From Branchiostoma floridae (Eukaryota > Chordata > Leptocardii > Amphioxiformes > Branchiostomatidae): a stretch of DNA of 64,000 nucleotides. The stretch lies in the NCBI RefSeq assembly GCF_000003815.2, contig NC_049985.1:25376962-25440961 (forward strand), in the 5' to 3' direction. Under the pieces are notes generated by a model. That model was given only the letters and a program-made list of their open reading frames with translations. It had not been told where the DNA came from and searched no databases. Positions 20,640 through 64,000 of this stretch are shown piece after piece (position 1 is the stretch's first letter; each line of letters starts with the position of its first letter). The position numbers and the translations under genes were made by a program.

Positions 20640-21065
20640 TGAAGGGCCGGCACGTGATGGGTCTATATGTAGGTCAACGGAATATAACTGGAGAAACTGT
20701 GGATGGACCTTTTTGTGGATTTTAGCGGTTGTGGAAAGGAAGGCCAAGTTCGGTTTTACCGGGCGTTTTCCTACAGTACTGCAGCGAACTTTGCATTTTT
20801 GTTAGTCTGTTTGTGGACAGCATAACTCTTGAAGCTGCTAGTGTATCTTCACGATATTTGGTAGGCGTGTAGCGTTTGTGAAAAGGAAGGTCAAGTTTGA
20901 AAATAGTTGATATGAATTTTTCCTACTGTACTGCTGCGGGCTGTATGTGTAAATGCATTTGGCTGTAAACAAGATCAACTCAAGATGTTGTTGATGGATC
21001 TTAATAATATTTGGTGGATAGGTAGGGTCACAAAAAGGGAGGACAAGTTCGATAATGGGCCTCAT
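20640..21065. repeat. Diverged tandem copies of a dispersed repeat
   Basis: Three related stretches share 'gcataactcttgaagctgctg', 'atatttggtaggtg' and 'aaaaggaaggtcaagtt'. Fragments of the same family occur at 25195-25260, 38850-38930 and, reversed, 46705-46800. It has no coding capacity. Confidence 0.6.
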
Positions 21066-21198
21066 TGAGACTGGTTTTGCTACTGCAAGTGAGCTTCAAC
21101 TGAGTTTGCGTAAAAATGTTTTACAAGTGCCAGGTTCGTGATTTTGAAGGGGTGGATAGTTGTTGGGACTAGGAGTAAATGGTGTACGTTTTGGGCCC

Positions 21199-21741
21199 CT
21201 AGTAACTTGTTTGGAACTGCAATGGGTCTTGTAGTTTGTAGATTTTGAGAAGGATAACGCCAGAGGGGTTGATGGATAAAGGGTTTGTATCTACAATGGA
21301 AGTCTGGGTTACGTTTAAAATACTGCTGTTTGTAACATGTGACAAGAAAGGTGAGCCCCTTAATAGTAGCTCGATGCGGGCTGATTCAAGACTGTTCAAA
21401 TCAAGAGTGCTACCTAGTATGTTCTGAAGATTACCGAAAAGATTAGTTCTGTGTTTGTGTTGTTGATAGGTAGGGCAGTGAGTGTAACAAAAATGTACAA
21501 GGCTTTCGCTTCGACACCCACAGTTACAGGCTGGACTAGAAACTAAATTTCGTACACATAAGCTATGGTTCAGACTGCAGGTGCTGATGCTAAGGCGTGT
21601 GAGGAGGGCGCAGGTGTATCGAGGACCGTGACTTAAATGTTTATTGAGGGAGGGGCGTACTAATTTGACTAAATGTTTTATATAATAAAACGTTAAGTGA
21701 ACAAACAACAATGTAAAGACCATATCAGTGTTGCGTTGCAT
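21199..21741 (-). mobile_element. LINE C-terminal fragment (minus strand)
   Basis: A 180-residue ORF containing LLTRLSISTCSLNHSL and then a CNCGCRSESLVHFCYTHC zinc-knuckle segment. This pattern (R-L-x-x-x-x-x-L-N then Cx(1-2)C ... HFxxxC) is typical of the end of non-LTR retrotransposon reverse transcriptases. There is no catalytic domain, so it is a 5'-truncated remnant. Confidence 0.7.
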
Positions 21742-21827
21742 AAGGAATGTAACATCTACTGGCCAAATAGGATCAGTAATGAAGAACTGTATAGAAAAGG
21801 AAGAAAACAGTCAAATGCTGTCGCAGG

Positions 21828-23807
21828 GTGGTAACCAATGCAAGGAAAGTTGACTTCGCACTAGCCCTAGCCGGGACGGAGTGGACGGCAGTGAGTGAAG
21901 CAGTGTCCGTCGAGGAAAGGGTTTCAACCTTTTCCACCACCATGAATGCCCTCGTCGAAAAACACTTTCCTATGCGTGTTAAAACCGTCCCTAAGAACAA
22001 CAAGACCTGGATGACGGACAGAGTCAAAAGGGCGATCGTCAAACGGCAAATAGAATTCCAGCGACATGGTAAATCGCCCATCTGGAGACGCCTCAGAAAC
22101 AAGGTGAAGACTATCATACGACAAGCTAAGAACTGGCACTATCGTAACCACATTCAACACCTGAAGCGCGAACATCCAAGCAAGTGGTGGTCATGCATCA
22201 ATAAGGAGCTTGGAAGAACGTGCGAGAGGTCTGGGTCTGTCACAACGGGTGGACTATCTGCTGTGGAAGTGGCAGAAAGCACCAACAAGCACTTCTCCGA
22301 ATCTTGGTGCCAGGGCCGGCCACTCTCCTTGTTCCCTCTCCCACGTGGAGCCAGTGGTCATGAACTCTGCTCGATTGGAGAAGTAAAAGCCTTGCTGAAG
22401 TCCATCAACCCCAGAAAGGCAAGTGGTCCGGACGATCTCCCCAGCTGGATCCTTAAAGAACACGCCGAAGATCTTGCACCCATCATAACTCACCTCTTCA
22501 ATGCCTCGTACGAAGACGGTACAGTGCCCCTCAAATGGAAATCAGCCAACATCGCACCAGTCCCGAAATCCGCGGGGGCGACTGATGTTTGCGACATGAG
22601 ACCCATCTCTCTGCTGTCTGTGCTGGCTAAGCTGATGGAGCGATGCATCCTGAAGAGACTTCTTCCTTCCCTACGCGCCGTCATTAAAGACCAGTACGCG
22701 TACATGAGGGGCTCTTCAACTACGATCGCTCTTGTGCGTATGGTACAAACTTGGCTAACTGCGTTGGATTCTAAGAAGCCAACCCTGGTCAGAGCTTTGT
22801 TTGCTGACATGTCCAAAGCCTTCGATCGAGTCGATCATGCCATACTGCTACAGCGTGTGATCGATATCCAGGCTAGTCCAAGCATGGTGTCTTGGATCCA
22901 CAGCTACCTCAGCGGTCGGCGTCAGAGGGTAGTAGTCAACGGCGTGGCCAGTTCCTGGAAGGAGCCGACATCTGGTGTCCCACAAGGTGGTGTGCTGTCC
23001 CCGTACCTTTTTCTGCTCTTTATGAGCTCGAGGACAACAGTTCACCCTGACACTATGAACGTGGGCTACGCGGACGATGTCGGAATGTCCAGAACTCTTT
23101 CACTACCCCAAGCCATCGTGGATAAATCGCTTGAGGAAGAAACATCTCATCTCGACTCGTGGGCTGACACCAACAACATGTTGCTAAACGGGAAGAAGAG
23201 CCAACTGCTACAAATCTGTGTCTGCAGATCTGTTCCCAGCCCGCCAAGGTTAACCCTTGGGGGTGTGTGCGTTCCGTGGGTCGGGTCCGCAAAAGGTCTG
23301 GGCTTCATCTTGGACAAAAACCTCACCCTGCAAGAGCAAGTAACCTCAATGGTTACTAAAGCCTCCCGTAGACTGCACTTCTTGAGACTACTTGCAAAGC
23401 AAGGGACCAGTGTCGCAGACCTAGTGACTATCTACATGTCCCTCGTGCGCCCAGTCCTTGAATATGGTCACGTCCTCCTTGTAGGCTGTAGCAAGGAACA
23501 GGAACGTGCAATGCAGAGAGTCCAACAGCGAGCTCTACGGATTATCAGCCGAGCGGGCAGGCGCGATGTGCCCGACCTGCCCACCCTCCAGTCGCGACGC
23601 GAGGATGCAGCTGTCAAACTATTCAGACAAATGTTGGATGCTGAGCATCCCCTACATGACCTGGTCCCAGCTTCCAGATCAACTGCTACGGGACGATCAC
23701 TAAGAAACAAAAACACTATCTCCATCCCCCCAGCTAGAACTAAAAGACTCCAGAACTCCTTCCTGCACAAAGCCATCAAGTTGTACAATAAGACTATAGA
23801 CACTTAG
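21828..23807 (+). CDS. Non-LTR retrotransposon reverse transcriptase (5'-truncated LINE)
   Basis: A 659-codon ORF to the TAG at 23805. It copies element RNA into DNA by target-primed reverse transcription. The catalytic motifs are visible: FADMSKAFDRVDHA (about residue 325; motif A), SGVPQGGVLSPYLF (about 381; motif B) and GYADDVGMS (about 413; motif C with the YADD metal-binding pair). The N-terminal part (KASGPDDLPSWIL) is the fingers region, and the C-terminal thumb ends in NSFLHKAIKLYN, a signature I associate with CR1/L2/Crack-like clades. There is no endonuclease domain upstream, so this copy is dead on arrival, although its reading frame is still open. The 3' tail (23810-24000) is AT-rich and ends in A-rich sequence. 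Confidence 0.88.
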   Translation: MVTNARKVDFALALAGTEWTAVSEAVSVEERVSTFSTTMNALVEKHFPMRVKTVPKNNKTWMTDRVKRAIVKRQIEFQRHGKSPIWRRLRNKVKTIIRQAKNWHYRNHIQHLKREHPSKWWSCINKELGRTCERSGSVTTGGLSAVEVAESTNKHFSESWCQGRPLSLFPLPRGASGHELCSIGEVKALLKSINPRKASGPDDLPSWILKEHAEDLAPIITHLFNASYEDGTVPLKWKSANIAPVPKSAGATDVCDMRPISLLSVLAKLMERCILKRLLPSLRAVIKDQYAYMRGSSTTIALVRMVQTWLTALDSKKPTLVRALFADMSKAFDRVDHAILLQRVIDIQASPSMVSWIHSYLSGRRQRVVVNGVASSWKEPTSGVPQGGVLSPYLFLLFMSSRTTVHPDTMNVGYADDVGMSRTLSLPQAIVDKSLEEETSHLDSWADTNNMLLNGKKSQLLQICVCRSVPSPPRLTLGGVCVPWVGSAKGLGFILDKNLTLQEQVTSMVTKASRRLHFLRLLAKQGTSVADLVTIYMSLVRPVLEYGHVLLVGCSKEQERAMQRVQQRALRIISRAGRRDVPDLPTLQSRREDAAVKLFRQMLDAEHPLHDLVPASRSTATGRSLRNKNTISIPPARTKRLQNSFLHKAIKLYNKTIDT

Positions 23808-24023
23808 CTTGTAATGATGGTGGTAATGATGGCACTCAATTGTTGGAGTTGTATACTTTTTTGTGTAATTTTATATTGTTCTTATGTATATATGCGGACG
23901 GAGCAGGCCATATGTTTGTTGTACATTCCAACGCCATTCAGGCTACCACAATGTGTATGTCTGTTATGTTGTGAATCAATAAAGGAAATGATAAAGAAAA
24001 ACGAACACAAGACAGTTTTCTAC

Positions 24024-24180
24024 TGAAATTGCCATTGGGCCATGTTCTGCGGATGTCGGATGACCGTATTCCCAAAGTTGCTCTACATTGGGCTCCTGAG
24101 GGGAAAAGAAAACGGGGACGTCCTAAAACTACATGGAGTCGCACTGTGGCTTAAGACCTAGCGGCCATTGGGACCGGGCC
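24024..24180 (+). mobile_element. LINE C-terminal fragment (plus strand)
   Basis: Translates to [20 protein letters not shown], then [17 protein letters not shown] and a stop. This is the conserved tail of RTE/CR1-type reverse transcriptases. It follows directly after the end of the larger LINE but is a different element. Confidence 0.7.
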
Positions 24181-24644
24181 CGGCCTGAAAATGTGATGGT
24201 AGCATAACGAGGAATTTACCCAGTATTGGATATAGATTTATATTAGATATAGATATGAAACGCTTCTCACCAGATGTTAGTGATGTCCCCACCGACGTCC
24301 AAGAGGATAGACCCTCCTACTCCGCGTTTTCTTGGGCAGGCAACATCTTAAGATGCCCAGACAACTTGTCTTGGACTTGAACTCCTTAGCACCCATTTGG
24401 TTGGATTTTCTCTTACATTTGGCGGATAAATTACCTCACAAACACCGGTAACATAGCAGTAGTCGAAGTGTCTAGGTCCTGCTATCTTGTTCGACTTAGA
24501 ACAATGGAGTTGTCACTATGCCAACGGACAGTGGTAAGAATTGTTCGAGAACAATGAACAAAGTTGATGGGAATTGTATCATTCGTTCGATCTGAAGGAT
24601 GTATTTTTTTGGGGGGGGGGGGGTAATTGGTATTTGTTTTTAAC

Positions 24645-24740
24645 CGGTGCAACAGCCGAGTGTGTAGTATGTTCGCATTGCATCGGGTAGGTTGTGAGTG
24701 CGATCCCCGGCCGAGTCAATTACCAAAGACAAAATGGTAC
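24645..24740 (+). mobile_element. tRNA-derived SINE head
   Basis: An A-box-like 'cagccgagtgtgtagtatg' and a B-box 'ggttgtgagtgcgatcccc' are spaced as in a tRNA. The copy has no acceptor-stem pairing, so it is a SINE promoter and not a tRNA gene. A G-run of 13-14 bases (24610-24623) precedes it. Confidence 0.65.
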
Positions 24741-26407
24741 ATGCTGCTTTCTCTGCTTAGCACTCAGCATTCGGGAAAGAGTATGGAAGTTAAACACACA
24801 CCAGGACTAGCCCCCTGCTGTAGTGATTGTACAAAGTTGTGTGGCCCAGGGCTACTGAAACGGAGATGGGCGCCGCCCTATGCGCCATCAGGCGTGGGAA
24901 GGACTTTTGACTTGGTATATCTATGTGAGGGCTAGACTAGTCGACTACAAAATCACCTCCGCACTTATTAAATACAATGCTTATATTCATTCAAACATGA
25001 GAACGTATACTAGACATACTACATACTACGTGATCGGTCAGAGCCGTTCGGATTTACAGCTAGAATCTGAACGTTCACACCAAATGGTAGCCTATTGAAA
25101 ATGTTAAAATTTAGCGGACATTAACCCTCAACTATTGGGAAACGTTCAATACTGTTATCTCCATGAAAAATGGAGATATAGTTTTGAGTGTTGTGTGTCT
25201 GTTTCCGGATTTTTGCAGTCAGCATAACTCAAAAACCTCACACAAACGACAAACATGGTTAAACATAACCTTTTGGCGAAGATAAGGACTATCAGTTGTC
25301 ACTTGTAATGACTATGAGGATCCAATTAAGACTGACACAGCGAAACATGGCTGTACTTTTAATTGTCTTTTTTATCTTTGTGAAAGCAAAAAGAACAAGA
25401 ACCAGGTTTACAATTTCAGTCACCATAATTCTTCACTTTGTTCATAGATTCGTCCTGACAAATGCCACCCTTCTGCATTAGGGGGGAGGGGGAAATTGTA
25501 CGTTATGTACAAGAAACGGTCATGAAGACCCACCTACATATAATGCCTAAAATTTGAAAGATCTATGGTTGAAGAGGTTCATCAGTCACGTATGTTTAAG
25601 TTACTATCAATTTTCTTCGAACAATGACTGTTTATTAAAGGTAGAGAACGATGATCTATGATCTTTGAACCTTGACAAGCCCCTATCCCTACAATAGAGA
25701 AAATAGGGACATCCAGACCTATACAAACTCTTTTACCATAGGATATGATAAAAGATAATTTGGCAATTCCAAATTCCTGTCCCTCCAAGATTTTCTAAAG
25801 AGACAAATCTGTGAACAAATAAATAGGACGACTGGTTTGTGGCCTAATGCTATTTGAAAAAGAAGTACTATTCCTTATATTTCTACTTAAGACTTGCTAT
25901 ACCTCAGGAAAACTTTTTCTGTGTAAGTGTTTAACAATACACAGAAGAGAAGTTACAATACACAGACACAAATGTGAGGTACAAAGAATGGAATCAAAAG
26001 GGTGATTTAAAATGGCATGATTTCAAAATGACAGCCATACCTTAGTACTGAAGCACTGCTTGGAAAGTAGTAGTAACTAAATAACTTTAATGTTCAACGA
26101 CACTACTTGTAGGTCTGAAAAAGCCACCATCTCTTTACCTTTGTACACAAAAAAATAGCCTAAGGTGCTTCCAACGGTAGAAACTACTTATCGTCTTTTT
26201 AAATGTTCTGTGAAACACACTGTTTTTGACAATGGGAAAGCTGTAATAAAGCCTCCCCTTAAAAGAAGTATTGAAACACAAAGGTAACACTTGGCAAATT
26301 GCTCTGTACAGATAAGACTGCTGTAGTATAGCAGGAGTTGGTCGTCATGGCAGCAGCATTGATATGACAGTTGGGTCGCAACATCTCCGCAGCTGGTTTC
26401 TTCTCTT
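24741..26407. other. THOC2: 3' flank of THOC2
   Basis: No other gene recognised. A minus-strand AATAAA (25631-25636) about 775 nt past the stop codon is a possible polyadenylation site for THOC2. Confidence 0.35.
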
Positions 26408-63700
<37,293 letters not shown>

Positions 63701-64000
63701 CATGCATTCGTATGATAGGAAAGTGCCCGGATGTTACCTGCATCCGTGACCCCGTGACCTTTAACAGGTTTGAAAGATTTACGATAAAAAAGGTGAAATT
63801 GTTCACTAACGTCATGTTAGAACGAGACACATAATTTTCGTCATCAGAAATATATATTGAGTCATTTCCCTCCAATCTGAACAATACATGTAAGATTCGG
63901 ATAAAAGAAAGGCCTGTCCAGTTAGTCATGATGCCACCTAGCGACTTTGATGAGAACTGCAGTTAGGAAAGTTGCGTGATCCATGTGTGATACATGTGTG
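63701..64000 (-). promoter_or_regulatory. THOC2: Presumed THOC2 5' UTR and promoter
   Basis: The region directly upstream of the THOC2 start codon. The ATG lies in a good context (GATGGCGG). I see no TATA box. The limits are arbitrary because the window ends here. Confidence 0.45.

Noticed and set aside
24645-24740. Possible tRNA gene
   Set aside because: A and B boxes are present but there is no acceptor-stem pairing or anticodon arm; better read as a SINE.

Overview
The window is a 64 kb piece of a draft metazoan nuclear genome. It shows spliced genes with GT-AG introns, about 418 bases of N (1733-2150), moderate AT richness and many short non-autonomous transposons. The best guess is an invertebrate deuterostome, most likely a lancelet (Branchiostoma). 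This rests on THOC2 being close to the vertebrate protein and on the remembered style of the repeats, so it is inference. There are no prokaryotic features, CRISPR arrays or rRNA genes, and I see no intact tRNA gene.

Layout. (1) 1-4.2 kb, plus strand: a galactose-3-O-sulfotransferase (GAL3ST-type) gene, with most of the protein in one exon (2339-3628) and a probable membrane-anchor exon at 1065-1184. An array of inverted octamer pairs lies upstream. (2) 4.2-6.8 kb: a foldback element and two tandem repeats. (3) 6.8-12.9 kb, minus strand: a nine-exon gene for a protein of about 508 residues, with a homeodomain-like N-terminus followed by an RCC1-type propeller; its introns are full of MITEs and one Penelope-derived palindrome. 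A candidate upstream exon at 15887-15986 has a broken duplicate at 15137-15303. (4) 17.3-20.1 kb: a 376-bp satellite of about 7.5 copies whose monomers look like small promoters. (5) 20.6-24.7 kb: decayed LINEs, including a long reverse transcriptase ORF (21828-23807), and a tRNA-derived SINE. (6) 26.4-63.7 kb, minus strand: a full THOC2 gene. I assembled 36 coding exons that keep frame throughout and total 4710 nt (1569 residues, against about 1593 in human). It encodes the large scaffold of the THO/TREX mRNA export complex.

The most unusual pattern is inside THOC2. At four exons (6, 13, 14 and 24) the 3' splice site plus the first part of the exon has been copied into the intron just upstream, once to three times. 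The copies keep an AG acceptor but lead into a stop codon (exons 13, 14, 24) or into unrelated sequence (exon 6). A second notable feature is the promoter-like satellite. A third is the presence of hammerhead-like cores in a Penelope-derived palindrome and in a second foldback family. Exon coordinates were derived by hand from splice consensus, reading frame and remembered similarity to human THOC2; no alignment or transcript data were available.
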